A DNA stretch of 64,000 nucleotides from Bacteroidia bacterium (GCA_016788165.1 JAEUTH010000040.1:18043-82042); one strand, 5' to 3'; shown: positions 34,726-43,656, counted from the stretch's first letter. Notes: a model not told the origin generated them from the letters alone. Translations and numbers: made by a program.

Positions 34726-37704
34726 CTATGTTGTATGCGCAGTTGTTTCATCAGAAGCCAGGTCGTTGTAAGTAATAAAATCTAAGCGTTGCATGCTTAT
34801 GGCATCTATGCTGTAAAATCCAAACTCATGTGCCACACGACCGGTAATGGTGTAACAACCCCGGTTGCGTGCCGGGTATTGCTGTGCTACAAGCGGAAAA
34901 TGTGTGGTATCGAAAAAGCGGCCGGCACTATCTAACCAGGTTGCAAAAAACATGGCCTGCCCTTGTTTGGTACGCGATGGTTTAGTTGTTACCAGATAGC
35001 CCACAATGGTAATTACCTGGCCATAATGCGCTGCAAAATGTGCAGCCGTAAATGATAAGTTGGTTTTATGTTTGAGTAATAAAAACGGATTGCATAATGG
35101 AAAGCCCAACAATTCAATTTCGTCTAAAGCATCGTCTAACCGATGATGGTGTAATGCCGGTAGTATATAATTTTTAAGGCCTGTATTAAATAGTTGTGGC
35201 TGTACATGGTTTTTATGCGTGTGGCCTATCAGTGTATGCACATCCCAAAGCAATTGTTTTTTTGTGCGGCCTGTAAACCTGAAAGCGCCTGAGCGTATAA
35301 GTAAACGCAGTTGATCAATACTGATGCTTACACGGTTTACAAAGTCGGCCAACGATTTAAAGTGGCCTTGTTTGCGTTGTACCAATAAATCAAACATTAC
35401 CTGTTGTGTAAGTTCGGCAATCATATTGAAACCTAAGGTTATGGTGTTGCCACTGATAGAAGTTTCGATATAGCTGATATTAATATGTGGTGCTTCTATA
35501 GTAGCACCACATTGGCGCGCTTCGTGTACGTAAAACTGTGTGCTGAAAAACCCACCGCCATTATTGATAACGGCCACCATAAACTCAAGCGGATAATAGG
35601 TTTTTAAATACATGCACTGGTAGCTTTCAACTGCATACGAAGCACTATGTCCTTTGCTAAAAGCGTAACCTGCAAAACTTTCTATTTGCCGCCAAACTTC
35701 GGCAGTAATGTGTGGCGGATAGCCCTTGGCATTACAGTTTTCGAAAAACCGTTTTTCAACTTTTTTAAATTCATCGCGGCCGCGGTATTTACCACTCATG
35801 CCTCTGCGCAGCATATCGGCTTCGGTAAGGGTAAGGCCGGCAAAATGATGTGCTACCTTTATTACATCCTCCTGATACACCATTACACCAAAGGTTTCGG
35901 CCATCAGGTTTTTAAGTAAGGGGTGGGCATAGGTTCTGCGGCTGGCATCGTGAAAACGTAAAATATACTCGCGCATCATACCCGATGCCGAAACGCCCGG
36001 CCTGATGATAGAACTTGCCGCCACCAAATCTAAATACGTTTGAGCCTTAAGTTTGGTAAGCAACATGCGCATTGCTGGCGACTCAACATAATAACACCCC
36101 ATCAGATTGGCAGTTTTTAAATTTTGGCGCACAGCGCTATCGGTTTTAAATTTTTTTACCTCATGTATATCAACAGTTACATTTTTGTTTTGCGCAATAA
36201 GTGCAACAGCATCTTTTATTTTGCCTAAGCCACGCTGGCTTAGTATGTCAAATTTATAGAGGCCTACATCTTCGGCTTCGAGCATGCTAAATTGTGTAAT
36301 CGGAAAATCTTTGGGTGGCAGTTGTGTGGCTGTGTAATAATGTATGGGTTTTTCGGAAATTAAAATGCCGCCTGCATGTATGCTTAAATGCGCTGGCATA
36401 TCATGTATGCGCAAGGCATAGCTTTGAATAAGTTGTGTAATGTGGTCGGGCGTGTCGGGGTGTTTTCGGTTTTCTACCAAAACATCAATTTCGGTTTTAG
36501 GCAAGCCAAACACTTTGCCTAATTCGCGTAACACGGCCCTGCTTTGAAATGTATTGTATGTTGCAAGTAAAGCTGTATGTGTGGTGCCGTGTTTTTCAAA
36601 TATGTAACGTATTACATCATCGCGTTCGTTCCAGCTAAAATCAATATCAAAATCGGGTGGGCTTGTACGCGATGCATTTATAAACCGCTCGAAGTATAAA
36701 TCTAAATCAATGGGATCAACATCGGTAATGCGTAGCAGGTAAGCAACCATACTGTTAGCACCGCTGCCGCGGCCAATGTAAAAATACCCCTTGTGGCGTG
36801 CGTAGTTTATTATATCATGATTTATCAGAAAGTAAGACGAGAAGCCTAACTCCGTTATCATTTTAATTTCTTTTTCAAACCTATCGGTAATGGCATCGGT
36901 AGGGTTTGGGTACCGGTATTTTAAGCCATCATAACAAAGGCTTAGCAGTTGATGATAATCTTGCCTTGCCGAAGCTGAAAACGTTTTTTTGTTTTTATTA
37001 ATACCAAATTCAAAATCAATATAGCACTGCTCCATAAGTTGTTGCATGTTTTTAAGCAGTAGCCTGTAATTGGTAAAGGTTTGCTGCCATGCAGCCGGAT
37101 TTGCAAAGCAAGCCTGTAAGTTGCTTTGCTGCTGCACATCTAATTTGCTAAGCAGTGTGTTGTAATGTATGGCGCGTAACAAACGATGTGTATTAAAATC
37201 GGTTTTGTTGCGAAATGTAAATGCCGGCCATGCCACTAATTTGTGAAGATGTTTTTGCCAGGCGTTAAATGCAAGTTTGTTTACATCGGCTGCGCTAACG
37301 GCAATAAATTCATGCCTGCGTAATTGTGCCGGTTTTAGGCAGGTGTAGCTAAACGGATAAAAAACAAATACGTGATTAAAGGGTGGCGCCAAAGCTGTAG
37401 CTTCGGTTTGCTGAGTGAGGTAAGCGGTTAGGTAATTGTTTATTTCGAAAAAGCCTTGTGCATTAATGGCCATTGCCGTAAATTGTAGTGTTGCGCCTGA
37501 TGGCCATTGTAATCTAAAATCAACTGCGGCAATGGGCACTATGTTGTATTGTGGTGCCAGTCTGAAAAAATCGAGTATGCCCGATGTGGTGTTGATATCG
37601 GCCAGAGCCATATACTGCACACCGTGGTTATGCCCTATTTCTAACAATTGACGTGGACTTATGGTACCATATTTTAGACTATAATAACTGTGGCATATAT
37701 ACAT
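34726..37704 (-). CDS. dnaE2: DNA polymerase III alpha-type subunit, short error-prone form (DnaE2-like)
   Basis: A 992-residue C-family polymerase, shorter than replicative DnaE (about 1150 or more). The PHP domain is present but altered (HSYYSLKYG; ADINTTSG). The palm has YIGRGSGANSMVAYLLRITD and the catalytic PDFDIDFSW aspartates; later SKGHSASYAVESYQCMYLKT and a C-terminal OB-fold (~890-980). No beta-clamp or tau-binding tail is obvious. It lies downstream of SRAP and DinB genes, 148 bp after SRAP, which matches DnaE2/ImuC in mutagenesis cassettes. A role in translesion synthesis is inferred from family and neighbours. Confidence 0.88.
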   Translation of the reverse strand: MYICHSYYSLKYGTISPRQLLEIGHNHGVQYMALADINTTSGILDFFRLAPQYNIVPIAAVDFRLQWPSGATLQFTAMAINAQGFFEINNYLTAYLTQQTEATALAPPFNHVFVFYPFSYTCLKPAQLRRHEFIAVSAADVNKLAFNAWQKHLHKLVAWPAFTFRNKTDFNTHRLLRAIHYNTLLSKLDVQQQSNLQACFANPAAWQQTFTNYRLLLKNMQQLMEQCYIDFEFGINKNKKTFSASARQDYHQLLSLCYDGLKYRYPNPTDAITDRFEKEIKMITELGFSSYFLINHDIINYARHKGYFYIGRGSGANSMVAYLLRITDVDPIDLDLYFERFINASRTSPPDFDIDFSWNERDDVIRYIFEKHGTTHTALLATYNTFQSRAVLRELGKVFGLPKTEIDVLVENRKHPDTPDHITQLIQSYALRIHDMPAHLSIHAGGILISEKPIHYYTATQLPPKDFPITQFSMLEAEDVGLYKFDILSQRGLGKIKDAVALIAQNKNVTVDIHEVKKFKTDSAVRQNLKTANLMGCYYVESPAMRMLLTKLKAQTYLDLVAASSIIRPGVSASGMMREYILRFHDASRRTYAHPLLKNLMAETFGVMVYQEDVIKVAHHFAGLTLTEADMLRRGMSGKYRGRDEFKKVEKRFFENCNAKGYPPHITAEVWRQIESFAGYAFSKGHSASYAVESYQCMYLKTYYPLEFMVAVINNGGGFFSTQFYVHEARQCGATIEAPHINISYIETSISGNTITLGFNMIAELTQQVMFDLLVQRKQGHFKSLADFVNRVSISIDQLRLLIRSGAFRFTGRTKKQLLWDVHTLIGHTHKNHVQPQLFNTGLKNYILPALHHHRLDDALDEIELLGFPLCNPFLLLKHKTNLSFTAAHFAAHYGQVITIVGYLVTTKPSRTKQGQAMFFATWLDSAGRFFDTTHFPLVAQQYPARNRGCYTITGRVAHEFGFYSIDAISMQRLDFITYNDLASDETTAHTT

Positions 37705-37852
37705 GGTAGTAAAACAGATAATACATTAACCCAGATTAAAAATGGGAGGTAATGAAACGGAGTGCAGCTTAATGCAACAACTGTATTTAGTAAAACAATT
37801 TGTAAAAGTTTATTTGTGAAGACGCTTATCAGGCTAGGTATTTAAATAGCCG

Positions 37853-38572
37853 TCAGGCATTATATAAATCCAGTTCGGGGTAGGTGTAAGGCTGTTGTAT
37901 ATTTGCGTGGTTGTGGCTGTTGTTATAACGGGCTATGGTATGTGCCTGCATTTGGTTGGGGTCAAAGGGCAGCATTAGTTGCGCAATGGCGGGTTTGTCT
38001 AAATTAGGTTGCAGCCATTTTTTTTCGGTATCGGGTGTAAGTATCAGGGGCATGCGTTTCATGGTATTGTGTATTTGTTGCATCAGCGTATTGGCCGGTA
38101 CGGTAACAACAGAAAAAGTGTGATGTGTACTTTGTGTTTCGGTATTAAGCCAAGTATCATACACGGCACCTAATGAAAAAAACGGACTGTTTTTAAGTTG
38201 TATGTAGTAAGGGTATTTTATTTTATTGGCGGTTTGCCATTCATAAAATCCGTTTACAATAAGCAGGCAACGCTGGCCGGCAATGGCCTTTCGGTACGAT
38301 GGTTTTTCGAAAATGGTTTCGCATTTGGCATTAAGTGTTTGTGCTGCTATTTCTTTGGCTTGCTGTGGCTGTTTGCACCAGTACGGTATAAGGCCCCAGG
38401 TAAATGCCTGTATGGTTTGTGGCTGTTGCATGGTAATAACAGGCAGTAGCGGATGTGTAAAACCGCTTACCTGGTATTGTATTTCAAACTGTGCATCATT
38501 ACTAAATGCAGCAGCATAATGTTGGGCTATGCGCTGGGCGCGTTTTTCCATGTAGGATATATTGTAACACAT
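37853..38572 (-). CDS. SOS response-associated peptidase (SRAP/YedK/HMCES family)
   Basis: A 239-residue protein that covalently traps abasic sites in single-stranded DNA. The start gives M-Cys2-YNIS, and Cys2 is the required N-terminal nucleophile after Met removal, which fixes this start codon. Other conserved parts are FTWGLIPYWCK, NAKCETIFEKPSYR with the active-site Asn, GFYEW with the catalytic Glu, and QIHNTMKRMPLIL with the catalytic His. It is 15 bp after the DinB gene and co-transcribed with it. Confidence 0.94.
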   Translation of the reverse strand: MCYNISYMEKRAQRIAQHYAAAFSNDAQFEIQYQVSGFTHPLLPVITMQQPQTIQAFTWGLIPYWCKQPQQAKEIAAQTLNAKCETIFEKPSYRKAIAGQRCLLIVNGFYEWQTANKIKYPYYIQLKNSPFFSLGAVYDTWLNTETQSTHHTFSVVTVPANTLMQQIHNTMKRMPLILTPDTEKKWLQPNLDKPAIAQLMLPFDPNQMQAHTIARYNNSHNHANIQQPYTYPELDLYNA

Positions 38573-38587
38573 ACTATATATGTTTTA

Positions 38588-40375
38588 TTAATTTATTACA
38601 GGTACGGTTTGCATATTATTAAAATCAAACTCATGTATAAGGGTGTAAGGTTCGTAGGCCGATGTACGGGTAAGCAGCATTAAGGTATCGGCAATAAAGG
38701 TGGTATTATAGTTAACGTGTTCAAAATGCTGAAACACGGTATCGAACACATTTTGTGTAAGCCCCGATATAACATTAATGCATGGGTTGTATGCTACATA
38801 AGTTTGGTGATGTGGCAATTGTAACTGAGCTTGCAGTGATTTAACCAACTGTGTAAGTGTATTTACTTTTTGCACAGGCAGATAAATATTTTGTTTGTTG
38901 TGATGCATGTATGTTTGCAGGATAATGGGTATGGGTGTTTGCAAGGCACACACTTGTTGCACAGCATCAATAATGGCTTGTTGCTGCTGTTGTGGTGCTT
39001 TAAATTGCATAAGCATTAGGTGGCCATAGTTTTTCTGACTGGCTAAGTATGGGTGTATGTTAATGGCATTTTGCTGTTGTTTTTTTATTTCGTTGTGTAC
39101 GTGTTTGGGTGGGTTAATGGCCAGCACAAACTGCGGTTGTGCTGCATCGGGTGCAGCCGATGATAAGCTGTTGCTTATGCCATTAAACGGGTTAAAGGTG
39201 CGTAATGATTTTGCACTGCCTACAGCACGCATTATGGCGTGGCTGCCATAGTTTTTACGCAGGTTGTCCATGGTTTGATACAGGGCAAGCAGGTGTGCAC
39301 TGTCTTCGAACAGGTTTATCTGATGTGCACCATTTAGCAAGTGCGAAAAGCGTACGCCAATAAGCCTAACCAGCATGCGCCTTTGATACAGTTTATCAAA
39401 CAATTGTTTTACACCACTAATAAGTAAATGGTCGGCACAGGTGTGGGCAATACGTACTTGTGTGGTGTGCGTATCGAAGTTGGCATAGCGTATTTTTACG
39501 GCAATGCATGCGGTAAGTTTTTTTTCGCACCGCAACTGAAACGCTAATTTTTCAGTCATTTTTACCAATAGTGCTTTCAGCATTTGTACGTCAATGGTAT
39601 CGCTGTCAAATGTTTCTTCGGTAGATATGCTTTTGCGTTCGTTATAAGGTTCAACGGCTGTGTTATCAATGCCATTGGCTTTGCGCCAAATAATCAAACC
39701 GTTTTCGCCCAGTACATTTTGCATCAGCTCTACAGGCATATCTTGTATGGTTTTTACTTTTTCTACACCCATGCTGCGCAACAGTGCAGTAGTTTTTTCG
39801 CCTACCATAGGTATTTTACTTACGGGCATGGGAGCCAAAAATGATTTTTCGGTGCCGTAGTTTACATACATCTGATTGTTGGGCTTGGCCTCGCCAGTGG
39901 CTACTTTGCTTACGGTTTTATTTTTTGATAAGCCAAACGATATGGGCAAGCCTGTTTCGCGTATAATGCGTTGGCGTAGTTCTGTAGCCCATTTGTAACA
40001 GCCAAAAAACTTATCCATGCCGGTAAGGTCAATATAAAACTCGTCAATAGAAGCTTTTTCATATAGCGGCACTTGCTCTTTAATAATTTGGCTAACTATA
40101 TCGCTATACTCAGTATATTTATCATAATCGCCACGTATAAAAATGGCTTCGGGGCATAGGCGTTTTACCAATTTAGTGGGCATGGCTGCATGTATGCCAA
40201 ACTTACGCGCTTCATAACTGCACGATGCTACTACACCACGGTCGCTGGTGCCACCTACAATTACAGGCTTGCCTTTAAGTTCGGGGTGCATTAGGCAGGA
40301 TACGGAAACAAAGAATGAATCTAAATCCATGTGCACAATACTGTTTGAAGGGTTGTTGTGTAAAAGAATCATCAA
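38588..40375 (-). CDS. Y-family DNA polymerase (DinB type) fused to a degenerate 2H-phosphoesterase-like domain
   Basis: A 595-residue protein. Residues ~10-380 are a Y-family polymerase: HMDLDSFF (Asp17), KASIDEFYIDLTGM (Asp111, Glu112), the helix-hairpin-helix region around PMVGEKTTALLRSMG, and a little-finger domain. DinB proteins are usually about 350-420 residues. The extra C-terminal part (~445-595) resembles the 2'-5' RNA ligase-like 2H fold: YGHLMLMQFKAP (His452) and YNPCINVISGL (Cys532), then TLMLLTR and a final beta strand. The HxT/S pair is degraded in both halves, since His452 is followed by LM and the second His is Cys. The domain is therefore probably a binding module. A Q-rich linker (KKQQQNA) precedes it. 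Confidence 0.82.
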   Translation of the reverse strand: MMILLHNNPSNSIVHMDLDSFFVSVSCLMHPELKGKPVIVGGTSDRGVVASCSYEARKFGIHAAMPTKLVKRLCPEAIFIRGDYDKYTEYSDIVSQIIKEQVPLYEKASIDEFYIDLTGMDKFFGCYKWATELRQRIIRETGLPISFGLSKNKTVSKVATGEAKPNNQMYVNYGTEKSFLAPMPVSKIPMVGEKTTALLRSMGVEKVKTIQDMPVELMQNVLGENGLIIWRKANGIDNTAVEPYNERKSISTEETFDSDTIDVQMLKALLVKMTEKLAFQLRCEKKLTACIAVKIRYANFDTHTTQVRIAHTCADHLLISGVKQLFDKLYQRRMLVRLIGVRFSHLLNGAHQINLFEDSAHLLALYQTMDNLRKNYGSHAIMRAVGSAKSLRTFNPFNGISNSLSSAAPDAAQPQFVLAINPPKHVHNEIKKQQQNAINIHPYLASQKNYGHLMLMQFKAPQQQQQAIIDAVQQVCALQTPIPIILQTYMHHNKQNIYLPVQKVNTLTQLVKSLQAQLQLPHHQTYVAYNPCINVISGLTQNVFDTVFQHFEHVNYNTTFIADTLMLLTRTSAYEPYTLIHEFDFNNMQTVPVIN

Positions 40376-40384
40376 CGTAATGGT

Positions 40385-41473
40385 TTAAAATAATTCTAAC
40401 TGTTGGCCGGTGTATATAGGGCGTTTAAATAGTGTAATATCATAAGCAGGCATAGTACGCCCGTTCATGTATTTGTTTTTTGCCATCTTAAATAATTGCT
40501 TAATACTTTCGGCCATGGGGCCATCGCCACTCATACGTTTGCCCCAGCGCGAGTCGTTTACCTGTCCGTTGTGGCAGGCTTTAATCTGGTTCCATATTTT
40601 ATAGGCAGCATGGGGCAGTGTTTTGTACAGCCAGTCGTTAAAAATGGTTTTTATATCACCGTTAAGCCTAACTATGGTATAGCCTGCTGTACATGCGCCT
40701 GCATGTGCGGCAGCTTTAATAAGTTCAGGAATTTCATCACTGTTTAATCCCGGTATAATAGGGGCCGTCATAACACCTACGGGTATATTGTTTTTGGCAA
40801 GCTCCTCAATAAGTTGCAATCGTTTTTTTGCTGTAGCTGTGCGCGGCTCCATCAGTAAGCGCAGCTCTTCGCGCAAGCTGGTTACCGATACCATTACATG
40901 TACTAAATTGTATTGGGCAAGTTGTGTAAGTATATCAATATCGCGCAGCATTAAACTGTTTTTGGTTATTATGCCTACAGGGTTTTTATATGCCAGCATT
41001 ACTTCTAATAAGGCGCGTGTTATTTTGTATTTACGTTCGAGGGGTTGGTAACAATCGGTATTGCCCGATAAGGTAATGGGTTGGCAGGTATAGTTTTTGT
41101 TTTCGAAATGCTTGCGCAACAGGGTTGCTGCATGGGGTTTGGCAATTATTTTTTGCTCAAAATCTAAGCCGGCACTAAAGCCATAATAATTATGTGTATT
41201 GCGCGCATAACAATAAATGCAGCCATGCTCGCAACCCTGATAGGGATTTATGGTGTTAAGCATATTAATATCGGGGCTGGTCATTTTATTGACTATGGTT
41301 TTGGAGTTTTCAATAAACACCTGTGTTTTTGTGTTGCTATAAAGTACTTCATCTAAACCTTCAACATGCTCGGTAACCAGGGCATGTTTCAGAAAACGGT
41401 TGGCTGTATTTAACTGTGCCCCGCGTCCGCTTATTTGATTAGGTGTAGTAGTAAGTGTTTGATGGTTTTTCAT
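40385..41473 (-). CDS. radical SAM protein, PA0069/SplB-like
   Basis: A 362-residue radical SAM enzyme with the 4Fe-4S motif Cys81-x3-Cys85-x2-Cys88 in NPYQGCEHGCIYCYARN, followed by ALLEVMLAYKNPVGIITKNS and VSVTSLREELRLLMEPRTAT. These match the PA0069 family, related to spore photoproduct lyase. Function unproven, but such genes often accompany DNA repair genes. It is the first gene of the leftward operon, 9 bp before dinB. Its ATG (41471-41473) lies immediately next to the first dyad repeat (from 41477), so the repeat supplies its 5' leader. Confidence 0.85.
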   Translation of the reverse strand: MKNHQTLTTTPNQISGRGAQLNTANRFLKHALVTEHVEGLDEVLYSNTKTQVFIENSKTIVNKMTSPDINMLNTINPYQGCEHGCIYCYARNTHNYYGFSAGLDFEQKIIAKPHAATLLRKHFENKNYTCQPITLSGNTDCYQPLERKYKITRALLEVMLAYKNPVGIITKNSLMLRDIDILTQLAQYNLVHVMVSVTSLREELRLLMEPRTATAKKRLQLIEELAKNNIPVGVMTAPIIPGLNSDEIPELIKAAAHAGACTAGYTIVRLNGDIKTIFNDWLYKTLPHAAYKIWNQIKACHNGQVNDSRWGKRMSGDGPMAESIKQLFKMAKNKYMNGRTMPAYDITLFKRPIYTGQQLELF

Positions 41474-41476
41474 ATT

Positions 41477-41861
41477 GTCTGAACTAAGATTTTTAGGATT
41501 ACAGGATTACAGGATTTTTGTTTTACTGTCTTAATCCTGGAATCTTAATTTGTCTGAACTAAGATTTTTAGGATTGCAGGATTACAGGATTTTTGTTTTG
41601 CTGTCTTAATCCTGGAATCTTAATTTGTCTGAACTAAGATTTTTAGGATTGCAGGATTGCAGGATTTTTGTGTTGTCTTAATCCTATCGTCTTCATATTG
41701 TCTGAACTAAGATTTTTAGGATTACAGGATTGCAGGATTTTTGTGTTGTCTTAATCCTATCGTCTTCATATTGTCTGAACTAAGATTTTTAGGATTACAG
41801 GATTACAGGATTTTTGTTTTGCTGTCTTAATCCTAAAATCTTATAATCCTACAAATCCTAG
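41477..41861. repeat. dyad-repeat array I, five units
   Basis: Units start at 41477, 41552, 41627, 41700 and 41773 (lengths 75, 75, 73, 73 and 89 bp). Each begins GTCTGAACTAAGATTTTTAG, continues with AGGATTrCAGGATT copies and ends with the inverted counterpart TTAATCCT. Units 1 and 2 close with GGAATCTTA; units 3 and 4 with ATCGTCTTCATATT. Each can fold into a hairpin. The last unit is longer, has a nearly complete second arm and abuts the stop codon of the GxxExxY gene. No spacer-like unique sequence, so not CRISPR. Confidence 0.92.
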
Positions 41862-42257
41862 TTATTTGTTGTACTCTTTGTTATCGGGGTGTTTGATATT
41901 GTAAGTTCTTTTAAATTCTAAACTTTTGCCACCAAAATTTATAAGCAGTCCAACGGGCAGATTATAAGCTTCAAGGTAATTTATGGATTGAGCAAGATTC
42001 AAATCATCCAACAGTGATCGGGCTTTTAGTTCAACCATGATGTTGTCCGCTACGAAAAAATCAACACGCCTTGTTCCGATTTCAGTGCCCTCGTAATAAA
42101 TTGTCATCTCCATTTCTCTGAGAAACCGCAACCCTTGTTTCTCCATTTCAATAGCCAGCGCTCTTTGATAAATTACTTCCTGAAAACCACTTCCGAGTAC
42201 CGTGTGAACTTTCATAGCGCAACCAATAATTTTGTGTGTAATTTCTTCGTGTTTCAT
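41862..42257 (-). CDS. GxxExxY-family protein, nuclease-like, flanked by dyad repeats
   Basis: A 131-residue GxxExxY protein: MKHEEITHKIIGCAMKVHTV, then the name-giving motif in GSGFQEVIYQRAL, and a PD-(D/E)xK-like core RRVDFFVADNIMVELKA containing Asp and Glu-x-Lys. The ending LLINFGGKSLEFKRTYN is typical. The family is widespread in Bacteroidota and its role is unknown; the fold suggests an endonuclease or nucleic-acid-binding protein. Array I abuts its stop codon and array II begins 20 bp upstream of its start, so gene and repeats may be one unit. Confidence 0.9.
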   Translation of the reverse strand: MKHEEITHKIIGCAMKVHTVLGSGFQEVIYQRALAIEMEKQGLRFLREMEMTIYYEGTEIGTRRVDFFVADNIMVELKARSLLDDLNLAQSINYLEAYNLPVGLLINFGGKSLEFKRTYNIKHPDNKEYNK

Positions 42258-42277
42258 TTTTGAGTTTTTTTAATATT

Positions 42278-42520
42278 GTCTGAACTAAGATTTTTAGGAT
42301 TGCAGGATTGCAGGATTTTTGTTGAGTTGTTTTTAATCCTATCGTCTTCATATTGTCTGAACTAAGATTTTTAGGATTACAGGATTACAGGATTTTTGTT
42401 GAGTTGTTTTTAATCCTATCGTCTTCATATTGTCTGAACTAAGATTTTTAGGATTGCAGCATTACAGGATTTTTGTTTTGTTGTCTTAATCCTAAAATCT
42501 TATAATCCTAAAAATCCTAG
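42278..42520. repeat. dyad-repeat array II, three units
   Basis: Units start at 42278, 42355 and 42432 (77, 77 and 89 bp), with the same head sequence as array I. The terminal 89-bp unit has the same length as the terminal unit of array I and differs from it at about four positions, so the two arrays share an ordered architecture. The rest of the gap to 42700 holds the regulator's operator region. Confidence 0.92.
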
Positions 42521-42631
42521 TTGTTTTGTGTTGACTCAATCCTACAAATCCGGGTTATTGTTTGTATTGCAGTCATATTGTTGGCTGTAATATAATTGTT
42601 GTTTGGTTTCGACAAATATATTATGATATTT

Positions 42632-42662
42632 TTACAATCTTTTATTTGATTGTAATACAATC
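42632..42662. promoter_or_regulatory. predicted operator of the XRE-S24 regulator
   Basis: Three half-sites: TTACAATC (42632-42639), GATTGTAA (42648-42655) and TACAATC (42656-42662). The right pair forms the perfect palindrome GATTGTA-A-TACAATC, and the left pair forms an inverted repeat with an 8-base spacer. Located 39-69 bp before the regulator ATG, so autorepression is likely. Confidence 0.6.
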
Positions 42663-42700
42663 GTTGTTTTATTTGTGGTAAAATTTAAACCGTTAGCCAA

Positions 42701-43525
42701 ATGCACTTCGCACAAAACATAAAACTATTGCGTGCTCGCAAAAAACGCACGCAAGATGTAGTAGCACAGGCCATGGGCTTTAGTCGCTCTACCCTTAACA
42801 GTTACGAAAATGCGCTTATTGTTAACCCTACCATAGAAGCGCTTATAGCTTTTAGCGATTATTTTAAAATTGCTATTGATACGCTGCTGCGTGTTGACAT
42901 GGGCAAGCTATCAGAACGCAAATTGCTGGAGTTGGAAATGGGGCACGATGATTTTGTAAAAGGCACAAAATTGCGCGTGCTGGCAACAACGGTTGATAGT
43001 AATAACATAGAAAATATTGAAATGGTAAGTGTAAGGGCTAAGGCCGGTTACACAGCTGGCTATAACGACCCTGAGTATATACGTACACTGCCTACATTTC
43101 AATTGCCTTTTTTATCGGCCGAACGTAAGTACCGCACCTTTCAGATAAGTGGCGATAGTATGCTGCCCATACCCGATAAGGCCTACGTTACTGCCGAGTA
43201 CGTTGAAAACTGGAACGATGTAAAAGATGGCAATGCATATATAGTACTTACTAAAGATGATGGCATTGTATTTAAAGTATTGTATAATCAAATGCGCAGT
43301 GGCAAAAAACTGCTGCTCAAATCGCTTAATGCCGTTTATGAACCGTATGAAATTAACATCAATGAGGTTAAAGAAATATGGAAATTTATAAACTACATCA
43401 GCAGCCAGTTGCCGCAGCCCGAAACCACAACCGATAATTTATCCACCAGTGTTAGCAACCTGCATAAGGAAATGAAAAAGATTTCAGATGCATTGATGCG
43501 AAAAAACAAACGCACATTAAATTAA
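42701..43525 (+). CDS. LexA-like XRE-HTH / peptidase S24 regulator
   Basis: A 274-residue repressor-type protein. The N-terminal XRE helix-turn-helix (~5-65) contains NIKLLRARKKRTQDVVAQAM and SRSTLNSYE. The C-terminal S24 protease domain (~105-225) has the self-cleavage dipeptide in RAKAGYTAGY, the nucleophile Ser153 (ISGDSMLPI) and the general base Lys192 (IVFKVLYN). Such proteins cleave themselves when RecA filaments form. It is divergent from the radical SAM-DinB-SRAP-DnaE operon and is the natural candidate for its SOS control, although no GATTGTA site was found directly at that operon's start. Confidence 0.92.
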   Translation: MHFAQNIKLLRARKKRTQDVVAQAMGFSRSTLNSYENALIVNPTIEALIAFSDYFKIAIDTLLRVDMGKLSERKLLELEMGHDDFVKGTKLRVLATTVDSNNIENIEMVSVRAKAGYTAGYNDPEYIRTLPTFQLPFLSAERKYRTFQISGDSMLPIPDKAYVTAEYVENWNDVKDGNAYIVLTKDDGIVFKVLYNQMRSGKKLLLKSLNAVYEPYEININEVKEIWKFINYISSQLPQPETTTDNLSTSVSNLHKEMKKISDALMRKNKRTLN

Positions 43526-43656
43526 AAATAGTTGTTGGGTAGCAGCAGGTAACTTAAAGTAAATAAACTGTTACAACCCGACTGCTATCAGATATCAAAT
43601 AAACATTGGTTTCGTTACATGATTATTTCGAAACAGTACGATTTATTTGGTGCGCC

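Noticed and set aside
38555..38575. ATTGTAAC near the SRAP start as an S24-regulator site
   Set aside because: Only one half-site, inside codons 2-5 of the gene, where the sequence is fixed by the Cys2 protein start.
42148..42351. Short minus-strand frame overlapping repeats and the GxxExxY start
   Set aside because: Its translation is repeat sequence and an out-of-frame part of the GxxExxY gene.
41477..42520. CRISPR-like array
   Set aside because: Units are tandem, 73-89 bp, with no unique spacers and internal dyad symmetry; no cas genes.
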